NCBI GenBank assembly: GCA_039519185.1
Contig: CM076849.1
Location: 31,305,109 to 31,369,108, forward strand
Reading direction: 5' to 3'
Source of the DNA: Astragalus membranaceus
Taxonomy: Eukaryota; Streptophyta; Magnoliopsida; Fabales; Fabaceae
Length of the DNA: 64,000 bases
Numbering within the stretch: the first letter of the stretch is position 1; each line of letters starts with the position of its first letter. Shown here piece by piece: positions 43,974-54,339 of the stretch. Made by a program: the position numbers and the translations under genes. The notes below the pieces were generated by a model. It saw only the letters and a program-made list of their open reading frames with translations. It made no database searches and had not been told where the DNA came from.

Positions 43974-46306
43974 TTATGATTCTTGCAGTGGAGCATCATA
44001 ACCTTGGTCTTCATCTTCTTCACTTCTACTATCTTCTTTAACTCTCTTTTCACTAAACTTTAGGCGAAGTGGTCGTCCCATTAACTCCTGCAAAGGGATA
44101 GACAACGGAAAACACACATAAGTTTGTAGCCTTGCATAGCAGCCCCTAGGTGCTACACGACTTCATGTGTTTAATTTTGAGTATTCTTCTGTTTTGAACT
44201 TTAGTGATGGTATAAATTGTTTAATCGTTCCCTAGACTTTGTCGTGGCGACCCTGTGTATGGTATAAACCCGCTATAGCATTTTGGGGATCGGACACTAT
44301 CTGCCATTGACTACATGACAAACAATACTAGTAGATGCAAGTGAAACCAAACAATTTACTTTAACACAAAGATATGAAAAAGGAACATATGAAAGCATCA
44401 TTAAAATTTTGATTCTATTAGGGATCACTGAACTATTGGCAGAAAGCTATCAGCGTCTGTAAAGAAATAGCAGAGCAAGTGACCATCAACAATGTGATGA
44501 TAATTACCTTGCCATACAAAGCAGAAATGGCAGCCCCTGCTTCCTGTACAGTACGATAAGACACAAATCCATACCCAGCAGATCTTCCAGCAGGGCTTTC
44601 AAAGACAACCCTGGCTGAAAGTGGTTCTTTGAAATTCTCAGTGAAGATATCTCTGAGATGTGTAGATCTTGCTTTCCATGCAAGGTTGGATGCATAAATT
44701 ACATGACATTTCTCACCAGGAGGGGGATTTCGAAGAGGTGGCGTAGGTTTCTTGGATCTTTTTGCAAACTCTACCCTTATTATCCGTCCTGATATTTCCT
44801 GAACCACACAATTATAAGTCAAAAAAATCAGAGCCATGCAGAAGCTATAAGTAAAGCAACATTTTCCATACACAATAGTTAAGAAATGTCAAAGTATCAT
44901 GCCTATTTTCTAAGTCCCTATTTTAAGGAGATCCTTCTTCATGCGACTGCAAAGTCACAAAACTTCATTTTTAGGATAACTTTCGTTATAAACTACTGTT
45001 AGACTCTCTTGAATGTGCAATAAAAATATATGATTACATCACACTTCAGTGAGGGAAGAAAGGTATTGAAGAAATTATATTTTAAACTCCATGCTCTAGT
45101 TTTTAGTAATAATAATCTACATAGTCCCAACCAAATTAAGACATATTTTTGCATATGATATTCAATTGGACCCCAAATAACTAAACTTCATAGTCTCTAC
45201 TCTCTACTCTCTTGGAAGTACTAAAGGATTCAACAAACAAATGCAGAAAGTAAGAGGTCTAGGAGTAAATTAGAACTATGAAGCACAATCTATGGTTAAT
45301 CTTACCCAATCTATGGTTATATGGGTATGTATGGCTGATGTGGAGAGCGCATAACTACTGCATTTTATTGTGACTTTTACACACTATGGATTATATTTGC
45401 ATGACTTCAAAGAGATCCAAAATGAGTTGATTGCTTGGCCTACTACACTAGAGTATCTTTTCATTGCAGACTATAGTTTATTATTGAGAAGATTCATAAT
45501 TTTGGTGCCATCATGAGTAATCATAACACAGGCCAAATACTAAGAGACAGTGGAAGCAACAAACACCATATAGCTCGATCTATTGTAATATTTACACCAA
45601 ACAGAATGCAGACACTGAAGAATGAAAAAAATTTGAAGCAACTTACATGAGCATCCAATTTGTCAATAGCAGCCTGAGCCTCTTCTCCGGAAGCCATAGT
45701 AACAAATGCATAGCCTTTGCCCTTCCCATCTTTTCTCTTTATAATCTACTATAATCAAAACCCATTTCTCCAAATCACACAATGACATACAAATTACAAA
45801 TATCAATTATAATTTCGGAAACTAATAACTAACTTTTTTAGAAATGTGCCAACACAACACTTCTAGAAATAAATATTCCCTAAATTCAAAACCAACGGAA
45901 AAGCGAGGACGACATAGAGTTTTGAAACAACCTCAACGTCGATTACAGCTCCGCATTGGCCAAAGAGGTGCTTGATGTCTGGGGCAGATAGAGACCAAGG
46001 TAAGTTATAAACATGCAGTTTCCTCTTGACGATGTCTATTGTGTTTGTTTGCTCTGTTTTTTCCTCTTCATTTACTTCTGCTGCTGCTACTTCCTCTTGC
46101 AAAGTGGAGCATAGCACAATGCAATTGTAGAGTCTTTGGGTTTTGGAAGAGATGAGAAGTTTGTGATGGTTGTGATAGGAAAGGGAAGAAGAAAGAGAGG
46201 TGGAAGCATGGAGCTTTACGGAATCCGGTGCTTTTGCAAGGAAACGATAGTAATTGGGAAAAGATCGAGGTGTAAACACGGTTAAGGATGATTCTAAAGC
46301 TGCCAT
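43974..46306 (-). CDS. Chloroplast two-RRM RNA-binding protein (At2g35410-like)
   Basis: Minus-strand gene with four in-phase exons: 46306-45932, 45745-45647, 44798-44508, 44087-43974 (125+33+97+37 codons plus stop; 292 aa). Residues 1 to about 65 are Ser/His/Leu-rich with few acidic residues, a typical plastid transit peptide. RRM1 has RNP2 LHVYNL (97-102) and RNP1 KGKGYAFVTM (to 142). RRM2 has RNP2 VIYASNL (about 191-197) and RNP1 AGYGFVSY (about 232-239). An acidic tail (EDSRSEEDEDQG) ends the protein. It belongs to the cpRNP-like nuclear-encoded plastid proteins that bind plastid transcripts and affect their stability, editing or processing; similarity to Arabidopsis At2g35410 is from memory. 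Introns are GT-AG. No defects seen. Confidence 0.92.
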
Positions 46307-46713
46307 TGGTGTGTGTGGTTGGGGGTTTAGATAAGGCGCAGGCCACTGCGGCAGTGCCCCAGTGAAGCAGAATGCAGATTTTGTTTTATTTCGTTTGGTT
46401 TCTTCCTTTTCTTAACAATCAAAAATCACTACTTCGTTCATATCAACAATGTTGGTTAGAGCGGTTGATTTCGAATGTCTCGATTAAGAGTTTCAGATGT
46501 GACAAAAGTTCTATTCGAAAGGAAAAACTATAACGACGCGCAAAATCGGATACATATAACCGGCCAATCAGATTCTCAAATCTATATTAGTCACCAATAA
46601 AGCCAATAGCACGTTAATAACAAGACAAAAAAAAATAACTTCATATTCGTGAGGTCTAGCATAGCTTGTTGCTAGGCGAATGAGGATGGCAATGGGCAAC
46701 TCTCGGCAAAGAG
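46307..46713. promoter_or_regulatory. Upstream region of the RRM gene
   Basis: Probable minus-strand promoter and leader. No specific element identified with confidence. Confidence 0.3.
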
Positions 46714-46721
46714 TACTATAA

Positions 46722-47684
46722 AATGGGTGTTCTAAACCGAACCAAACCAATAGAAGACCGCAAACCGAATCAAACCAAACTGAAAACCGCAAAAAACCGC
46801 TTCTTATTGATTTTGTTCGGTTTTTTTTTTCATTACACCGCGCGGTTCGGTTCGATTCACGGTTTTGATTATAGAAACCGAACCAAACCACAAGTAACAC
46901 TAAGGGTGTGTTTGAGAGTTTGGAGGGGAGGGGAAGGGAGGGGTTGAGACTAATAGTGTAAATTCTTTAGTAATTGGGAGAAAAATTATCCCCCTAAACC
47001 CCCCAAACCCCCTCTCCTAGTTTATTTTTAGAGCCCCTCCAAACTCCCCCAAATATGGAGGGTTTTGGAGGGGCTCCAAAAATAAACTAGGAGAGAGGTT
47101 TGGGGGGGTTTAAGGGGATAATTTTTCTTCTCATCACTAAAGAATTTACACTATTAGTCCCAACCCCTCCCCTCCCCTCCCCCTCCAAACTCCCAAACAG
47201 ACCCTAAGGCTTATTGGCTTACAACATTCCTTACTAACTTACTAGCCCAAATGCAACTAAAATCCAACTCTCACTCACTTACTAGCCCAAATCCAATTAA
47301 TTCTTTGACTCACTTAAAAACAATCCATATTGTTATGCTATATTTAAAAATTACAATAAAATATTTAATTCAAATTCTTTTAAACATTGTATTAGCTATC
47401 TTAAAAGAATTAAAAGAAAGTAATTTATATACTACAAATATTTGAGTAGATTTTTTCTTAAAGACTTATGTTAGCCATTTTTTATGTTAGTTAATTTTAA
47501 CTTCGCTTTAAATTATGTTTTGTCTTGAAAAAAACCAAACCAATCCAAACCGTATTGATTTGGTTTGGTTCGGTTTTATTTTAGGAAGCCAACAGAACCA
47601 AACCAAACCGCATGTAGTTTTACCTTGCGGTTCGGTTCACTTTTTGTCACAAAACCGAACCAAACCGCACCGCGAACACCCCAA
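46722..47684. mobile_element. hAT-like foldback element (GGGTGTTC ends)
   Basis: The ends AATGGGTGTTC and GAACACCCCAA are inverted, with AACCGAACCAAACC-rich sequence just inside both. TACTATA on each side (46714-46720 and 47685-47691), extendable to 8 bases with one mismatch, fits a hAT target duplication. The element was later split by a Tourist MITE. No transposase. Confidence 0.65.
46904..47204. mobile_element. Tourist-type (PIF/Harbinger) MITE
   Basis: 301 bp forming a long hairpin: the left GGGTGTGTTTGAGAGTTTGG and the right CTCCCAAACAGACCC ends are inverted, and the arms stay paired far inward (AAATTATCCCC...GGGGATAATTT). Flanked by TAA on both sides (46901-46903 and 47205-47207), the Harbinger target duplication. 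Confidence 0.9.
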
Positions 47685-49648
47685 TACTATAGTGCTCGTA
47701 CTTAAGTCGCACAGACATGAACAACAATTTTAGTGTCCATCCTCATATCTTCTTGGCACTCAAGTGCTCGTACCCGCACACTTTACTCACACTTTAACCG
47801 TGAAAAAACAATAAATAATATATAAACAGACATAGTTCAATTAAATGCTTTTTTTGGTACCCCCCCCCCCCACACTGACCGTGTACCCCATAATACATTT
47901 TATCCCCAAAACACCCCTCACTTTTCTACCAAAATTTAAATTGAAACTGATTTTTTTTAAAAATTTTCGGAATTATCTATCAACAGGTGTTTCCGGAAGC
48001 CAGCTTTTTCAGTCTTTTCAAAAATACCTTTGATACATATTTCTGGAAGTCATTTTTGTGTTTCGGAATTATGTCAAAAGAGATGATTCGGGAAGCAACA
48101 TCCGGAAACACCTCTTTTGACATAATTCTGGAAATTATTTTTTTTGTTTAATTTTTTAATTTTAAAATACGAAAATACGAATAATAACGATAAAATACGA
48201 AAACTATAATATACCAAATCCGATAAAATACGAGTACAGATGGGATAATAAAATACAAAAACGAGAAAATACATCACGAGCCAATGTCCAAATCTGATAA
48301 AGCTCTCGAGAGAAGCTGATATACAGGAGGTGGAATGTCGTCGAATGCCATGGCCTCCCGGATATGTGCAGCTGCAGACCCGAGTCTATCCTCTAGAGTC
48401 AATGGACCAAGTGATGCAATCTCCCCATCTAAAATATGTGCCTGTGGTTCCTCCAAAGGCACAGTGAGGCGGGGAATCGGCACCTCTAAGTACCATGGGA
48501 GGTAGCTCTCATCGCACTCACCCCACTGACTGGCCCTAGTATCCCTGCTGAGCACTTCATTAACCGGGCCGTAGAAGTACAACCATCTCTCCAAAATGGT
48601 TCTAGCAGGTGGACGTGACCCAAGCGGCTCCTCTGGAATGTACTAGCGGTATCCAAACTGCCATAAGCACGTGTCCGACATGTAAGGTACAGTAATGTCA
48701 TCCCAAAGCAAATGCCCTTTGAAAATGTCTCTGCGATCGCCAATGGTGGGGAAATACTCAAAAATCCAACACTGAAATAATAATATGAATAAATTAGTTA
48801 ATTATTATATAAACAAAAAGTAAACTTGAATAGTAATTAATTATTACCTGCAACAACGACGCGTATCTCCACACTGAGCAGTGTCCCAGATGCAAGCATC
48901 ACTCAGCTGCTCGTATAAAAAGGCCAAAGCAGCTGGACCCCACACCCACAGGCCACACTCCTCGTAGCTCTCAAACAACAGACCCACTTGACCGGCACAT
49001 ATGTATGACTCTTGTCGGCAAAGATGGTGTAGCCCAACAAAAGCAGCAGATAGCACCGTGCAGCACAATTAATATAGCCCAGCTCCAGGTTTCCTCTGTA
49101 GGCATCCTTCAAAAAATTGAACCTGAAGTATGGTCCTCTGTTAAATCGACACTCTCGTACAATCAATTTTCCGTACACCCAACAACTGAAGCCCGACCTC
49201 AACGGCCATCTCAACTGTAAATCCACCGGTACACATCCTAAATGAGTTGATCTCAAAATGCCATCTCTCCACAAATGCTGAGATCAGCTCATGATTGATC
49301 ACCGACAAAGGTGTCAAATCAAGCTCCGCTAGACGAGCATTTAATATCCATCTCTCGACACCTGGGTGGTGCTGTGAAGGTCGGAACTGAATTAATTTTT
49401 GCCCATGTGCTGCAACCTTCGTTTTCCCACGATCCTGTATAAAATTATATTATATTAATAATATATATTAAACGACAAAACAAAAACTTAAATTATTTAT
49501 TAAAACTATTACTATTACCTGTCCAATACGAAGCTTTGACACCACATGGTTTGGAAGTCGATACAACAAAGACATGTCACTAGGACCCAGATCAGGAGCC
49601 TCATCATACTGGTCAGGAGCCTGAGCATATGAACTGGTCTGGCGCCTC

Positions 49649-49651
49649 ATC
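49649..49651. repeat. Left target-site duplication (ATC)
   Basis: ATC before CACTACAAG; it matches 50926-50928. Confidence 0.85.
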
Positions 49652-50925
49652 CACTACAAGAAAAACAGGATTTTTTGGCGGGCACAATCCGCCGGAAAAG
49701 CCATATTTTCGCCGCAAAATTGGACTTTGCGGCGGATTTTTTCCGCCGGTAGGCAGCTCGCAGCAAACGCTTTCCGGCGGAAAATCCGCCGGAAAAGCAT
49801 TTTCCGGCAGATTTTAAAAAAAATGTCATTTTCCGGCGGATTTTTTGGTATTTGCGGCGGATTTTTAAAATAATTTTTTTTTTTTAAAAAAAAAAATTTA
49901 TTTTAAAAAATCGCCGCAAAAGTCAAAATTTTTTTTAAAAACCGCCGGAAATGCCTAAAATCCGCCGCAAAATCCAAAAAAAAATTAAAAAAAGTTCGGC
50001 GGTAAAAAATTTGAATTTTTGAATTTTTTTTTCAATTTTTTTGAATTTTAATGTTTAATTTGTATTTTAATAAAAAGTAAGAAAAAATGAAAATGAAGTA
50101 GAATATGAGAAAAAATGATATAGAAAATAATGAAAATAAATAAATGAATGAGTATGTAGAAGTAGGAAGGAATAAGAATGAAAGAGAATATTAGAAGAGA
50201 ATGATATATGAGAGAATTTGAATAAAGAAGTAAGAAAAAATAAGAATTAAGGAGTGAATGAAAAAGAATGAAGAAGAAAGGAGAAATATAGAAGAGAGAT
50301 ATGTAGAGAAATTTATGGAGATGAGAGATATGTAGAGAAATTTATGGAGATGAGAGTATAAGAAATATAGAAGAGAGAAATGTAGAGAAATATAGAAGAG
50401 AATGAGAATGAAATAAAGAGTGAAATGAGAGAATGAGAGGAGTGTAGGAGAAATTTTTATTTATAGACGGATTTTTTCCCTACAAATTTTCCGGCGGACT
50501 TTTAAAAAAAAATTTTTTTTTTTTTGCTTTTGCGGTGGATTTTTGTTATTTGCGGCGGATTTTTTCAAAAAAAAATTTTTTTTTTTGCGGCGGATTTTTT
50601 TGCATTTGCGGCGGATTTTTTAAAAAAAATAAAAAAATTCGAAAAAAAAAAAATTGAATTTTCTTTTTTGTTTTTGCGGCGGATTTTTGGCATTTGCGGC
50701 GGATTTTTTTAAAAAAAAAAAATTTGAATTTTTTTTTTGTCTTTTGCGGCGGATTTTTTAAAAAAAAAAAATTAAAATTTTTTTTTTAAAATCCGCCGCA
50801 AATGCCAAAAAATCCGCCGGTAAGTCTTAAAATCCTCCGGAAACTTTCCGGCTGATAAAATCCGCCGGAAATTCCTCAAATCCGCCGGAAAGTCCTGGCC
50901 GGAAAATTCCATTATTCTTGTAGTG
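49652..50925. mobile_element. Non-autonomous CACTA element (CACTACAAGAA type)
   Basis: 1274 bp from CACTACAAGAAAAAC to ATTCTTGTAGTG, with ATC on both sides. Subterminal repeats are TTTGCGGCGGATTTTT and TTTCCGGCGGA in both orientations. The middle (50090-50450) is purine-rich GAGAAATATAGAAGAGA-type simple sequence. No genes. Inserted in the PMD pseudogene. Confidence 0.92.
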
Positions 50926-51251
50926 ATCAATAGGAATTCGACCACAGACACGCCTATTACGTTCAGATGCGTGACCGGCATTCCTCACTCTGGTGCGGGT
51001 ACTAACTGGAGTCTTATCGGGATCTCCGCCTCCTGACCGTGAGGACTCGCCTAGCACCAACCCTCGTGAACCACGTGGATTTCTGCCCCCAACTCTAGTG
51101 TGTGCCACTGCAAAAAAATAGAAACAAAATAAATACGTATAAATGAGATGTTTGTTTTGGAATTTTATTGTAAGTAAGGGTAAAATAGTTAGTTTGGTCA
51201 AAGTGGGGGGGGGGGGGGGGGGTACACGGTCTATGAAGGGGGTAAAAAAAA

Positions 51252-51495
51252 ACAGCCTTAACAAAGTGTTCAATTTAGGCATCAGACTACGGACTACCTA
51301 TTGCAAGTCCACCCCTCACAAGCTTTTGAGACGTGTTCAATCCCAGGGATAACTCTATTTTAAATAGAGTTATTTATGCATCTAAACCTAAATAATTACC
51401 TAAACTCAAGTACAATATGTGTTAAATATACTTGTATGAATAAAATAACAACATTTAAGGTTTTTAAGAAGGGTCACACACTCATGGCTTAGCAT
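51252..51495. other. Spacer between the PMD element and the Athila-like LTR
   Basis: Contains an AACTCTATTTTAAATAGAGTT palindrome near 51351-51371; no gene seen. Confidence 0.4.
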
Positions 51496-51499
51496 CTTG

Positions 51500-52837
51500 T
51501 ATATATATATATATTGGTATGTTTGATGTGTTTGTTCAGTGCACCTGCACTAGGAAACAACAGTGCACATGCACTTAATGCTCCTGCACTGAAAACAGAT
51601 AACAAATGCAAGAAGCACCATAGATCATACCAATATGCACCAGCACTTCATTGATGACATCATGTTAGTCATGGATCACATGAGGCACATGCAACTTGCA
51701 AATTTCGGCGCCTACCGTAGAAGTTAGCTTTGAAGAGTCACTCACCTAGGGACACTTGGCCATCCATTATTGGACCTCCATTTGTGTTTGAGTGTGGGAT
51801 TCAATTTGCTGTTTGAAATTCAGAAACTTAATCTCCAAGGGAGTCTCCAAGGCTATAAAATGACCCCCACTTCTCATTTGAAAACACACCTCAAGATATC
51901 AACAAGATATCCTTAGAATTAGTTTTAGATAGTTTTTAAGTTTTCAGGAAGGTAAGGAAGGAACTGACAACTTCTTTCTTCACTCCCACATAGTGCTAGC
52001 TAAGTGTAGGGAATCAGTGCACCTGCATTGCTTGGGAATTCATGCAAAGGAACTCCAACTTGTGTAACTTTTACCTTGTTGCTTTCTTTTATGATTTCAA
52101 GTATATAAACATATCCTATTCAGTTTATATATGTCTTGCAATGTCTAACATGAGCTAAATTTCTTTAGTTGAGATGTTCTAACCTTATAATGATATTTTA
52201 AGTAAGTTGTTGTGCTTTTATAGGATGTATGCATTTTAGTTCTTGTGTAACACTTCTTTCAACACTTGTTTTAAGGTTGATCGCTTGAAATAAGTAGATT
52301 TGTAAAAGCAGACATGGTTTACAATTAAGAACTCAAGAACTAATAAGGGTGAGTGTTTTAATAAAGTCTTTGTTAACTTGCTTAATAAAGAAACCTTTGT
52401 TAATTCCATGTTAAGTCCTAGACATAGGATAACATAGTCCTTAGGGTGATTCAGTAGGTACTTAAGAGGCATGAGTGAACTTATTTAGCATGCCTAGACA
52501 TAGGAAGCTTGTAATGAAACTCTGAAGAAAGTGACTCAAAAGCACATACTGATGCAGCTGCATCCAGTGCACCTGCACCACTTAATTGCACAAAACTCTT
52601 GAAAGTGACTTATATGGTAAAGACATCTCAACTCTCATTCTCAACTGATTTCATGTACACTCTATTACTTATTTGCATTCTGTTTATTTATCACCATCAT
52701 CCCAATTTGTGAGTAGTATAGTTCACACCAATTTATACACTTTTAAGCTACAAGAGTTAATCCAATCCCTGTGGGTTCGATCTTTTATACTATTTGTTTA
52801 TGAATGTGTGTATACTTGCACACTTTTTCAGCCACCA
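51500..52837 (+). repeat. Ty3/gypsy (Athila-like) LTR
   Basis: Placed by its end: CAGCCACCA at 52829-52837 lies just before the primer-binding site. The U5 side has the CCCTGTGGGTTCGATC stretch common in Athila-type LTRs. The left boundary is unknown; about 51500 is only an estimate. GTGCACCTGCAC words recur at 51540, 51600, 52017 and 52577. Confidence 0.5.
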
Positions 52838-52843
52838 AGTTTT

Positions 52844-52862
52844 TGGCGCCGTTGTCGGGGAT
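52844..52862 (+). other. Primer-binding site (Asp tRNA)
   Basis: TGGCGCCGTTGTCGGGGA corresponds to the complement of the 3' end of plant tRNA-Asp with one mismatch, the usual primer of Athila-group retrotransposons. Confidence 0.8.
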
Positions 52863-52955
52863 TGCCATTAATTTTTGTTGTTTAGATTTATAAATTAGTA
52901 TTTTATTACTCTTGTAGTTTATTTCTTAGTGCAAGTGCATTGGATGCACTAGCTT

Positions 52956-53035
52956 ATGCACAGGGCCAAATCACCAGAATTTGAATTAGATCCAGAGATA
53001 GAGAGAATGTTTAGAAAGTTGCTTAGAATGTGTGA
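52956..53035 (+). pseudogene. Start of an Athila-like gag, truncated
   Basis: An ATG at 52956 opens a frame (MHRAKSPEFELDPEIER) like the gag N-terminus of legume Athila-group elements. It breaks off after about 27 codons at a foldback element; no further retroviral-like sequence follows. Confidence 0.6.
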
Positions 53036-53255
53036 GGCGATGTTATTGTGGTCCCTGAATGTATCGAAATTACAAATACATCCCCAAGTGTCTCTTGAGT
53101 AAATCATTTTGGCCCATAAATTGATTTTTTGTTAGTCATTTTGGTCCTCAAATGTATTTTGTATTGGTAAGTTTAGTCCCTAAAATTACTAAAAAAGAGA
53201 CACTGAAAGACATATTTGCAATTTTGATACATTCAGGGACTATAATAATAGCGCC
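53036..53255. mobile_element. Foldback MITE in the gag remnant
   Basis: The arms (GGCGATGTTATTGTGGTCCC and the complement of GGGACTATAATAATAGCGCC) pair over about 45 bases, through TGAATGTATC(G/A)AAATT(A/G)CAAATA. About 220 bp, non-coding; target duplication not evident. Confidence 0.7.
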
Positions 53256-53261
53256 TTATAT

Positions 53262-53393
53262 ATTCAGTTGGTAGGAGCATAAGGGACAGGCGTGTGTGTG
53301 GGTGTCGCGGCACGGGTTCGATCCCGTGATGTCGCTCTTATAGCTGTGGGTGTGTGCCACTAAGCTATCTTCCAAAAAAAAAACTCAATACTT
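53262..53393 (+). mobile_element. tRNA-derived SINE
   Basis: CAGTTGGTAGGAGC resembles a pol III A box and GGTTCGATCCC (53315-53325) a B box. A non-tRNA body and a tail of nine A residues follow (about 53377). The cloverleaf is not complete. Confidence 0.65.
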
Positions 53394-53454
53394 TAATATT
53401 CGCATAGTACAATCATTCTACTCTAGCTAGATAATTTATGTTTAGGTGTGGTAT

Positions 53455-53575
53455 TTTTTTGGGTAAACTCGGGTATCCTCTACGGCGACTGTAGAGACTA
53501 ATCTTTCGAGGCACTGGAATTCATTTAAGGGCTGACCTCTCCCAAGCGATATCTGTCCGTTGACACTGTTTAGGT
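53455..53575. repeat. Diverged relative of the 4620-4745 repeat
   Basis: GTATCCTCTACGGCGACTG, TAGAGACTAATCTTTCGAGG and a GACCTCTCCCAAG end parallel the earlier copy. Confidence 0.3.
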
Positions 53576-53579
53576 GTGG

Positions 53580-54339
53580 TATGTTATTAATTTAGGTAAT
53601 TTAGTTGCGAGTTTTCTAACCACAGACCGCCGGATAAACTTCTTTTTTAAAAGTTGAAACCTTTTGGAAACAGTATACTCTATGAAAAAGACAACTCTAG
53701 GACAAGGATATTTTGAGAAAAAGAATTAACGTGTAGTGTATTAGCATAAATGAGAGATGCAAATAGTAATCACCTTCGGGCTTCGGATGCATGTCTCAAA
53801 TATAATGGGTTGGATCCGCACAAGGCCCGTTGGAGCTTTATGTAACACGAAACCACTAACCCGGAGAGGAGGAAAAGAATGTGAACAGGTCAATTTGGGT
53901 CATCGAAGTTCTTCCGACACTTGACATAGAAGTCAACTCGGATACCGAAAAGGCCCCATTAGTCAGCATAAGGATTCTTTATTATGATTATTTTGTCCAT
54001 AACCAAGCTATTGTTGTACTCCCTCTCTCTTCTATTATTTCAGTTGTTTTAGTAAAATTAAGTTATGGTTAAAAGACTAACTTGAAAAAAAGATAAATAA
54101 AATTAAATTGAAATTTAGAATTAAGTTAAAATAATTTTTAGTGCTACTGTAGCAAGTTTGTGGTATCCAAGGTAGAAGAAATTAATTCGAGTGAGGCAGT
54201 AGAAGCAACCAGCGTAGGGTAATAAAGACCACTCCACCAAAGTGCACATCTTTTTATGCACTTGTTTTTCATCTTTTCACAAACAACAAAATCGATAACC
54301 AGTCCATCTTACTTAACTTTCCTCCCCAACAAAAAAAAA
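53580..54339 (+). promoter_or_regulatory. Upstream region of the tetraspanin gene
   Basis: A Stowaway-like CTCCCTCTCTCTTCTATTATTT fragment is at about 54020. TTTTTATGCAC at about 54250 is a possible TATA-like site. The leader ends in a run of ten A residues before the ATG. Confidence 0.35.

Larger units (their letters stand above)
48274..51111 (-). pseudogene. Plant mobile domain (MAIN-like) gene remnant
   Basis: Minus-strand exon pieces: about 51111-50926, 49651-49519, 49434-48848, 48771-48274, with GT-AG borders. Recognisable PMD parts include ISAFVERWHFEIN, KDAYRGNLELGYINCAARCY, YEECGLWVWGPAALAFLYEQ and, at the end, ERWLYFYGPVNEVLS. Stops and frameshifts occur (near 49145, around 48985 and near 48645), and a CACTA element sits between the first two pieces. 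PMD proteins (MAIN, MAIL1, protein phosphatase 7 long-form relatives) act in nuclear gene silencing, but many copies are transposon passengers. This copy is dead. Confidence 0.75.
47844..51251. mobile_element. Possible TIR element carrying a plant-mobile-domain gene
   Basis: The left border (TTTTTTGGTACCCCC..., then GACCGTGTACCCC) and the right border (complement of TTTTACCCCCTTCATA, then GACCGTGTACCCCCC) are inverted and enclose the PMD gene remnant. The poly-C/poly-G runs are 13-20 bases. No matching target duplication was found, so a Mutator-like origin is only a guess, suggested by the known presence of PMD domains in some plant transposons. Confidence 0.45.

Noticed and set aside
51205..51224. 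G-run as a possible G-quadruplex regulator
   Set aside because: It is a homopolymer at a transposon-like border with length likely to vary by slippage or sequencing error; no positional link to a live gene.
53262..53340. Possible tRNA gene at GGTTCGATCCC
   Set aside because: No closed acceptor stem, and it continues into a body with an A tail, so it is called a SINE.
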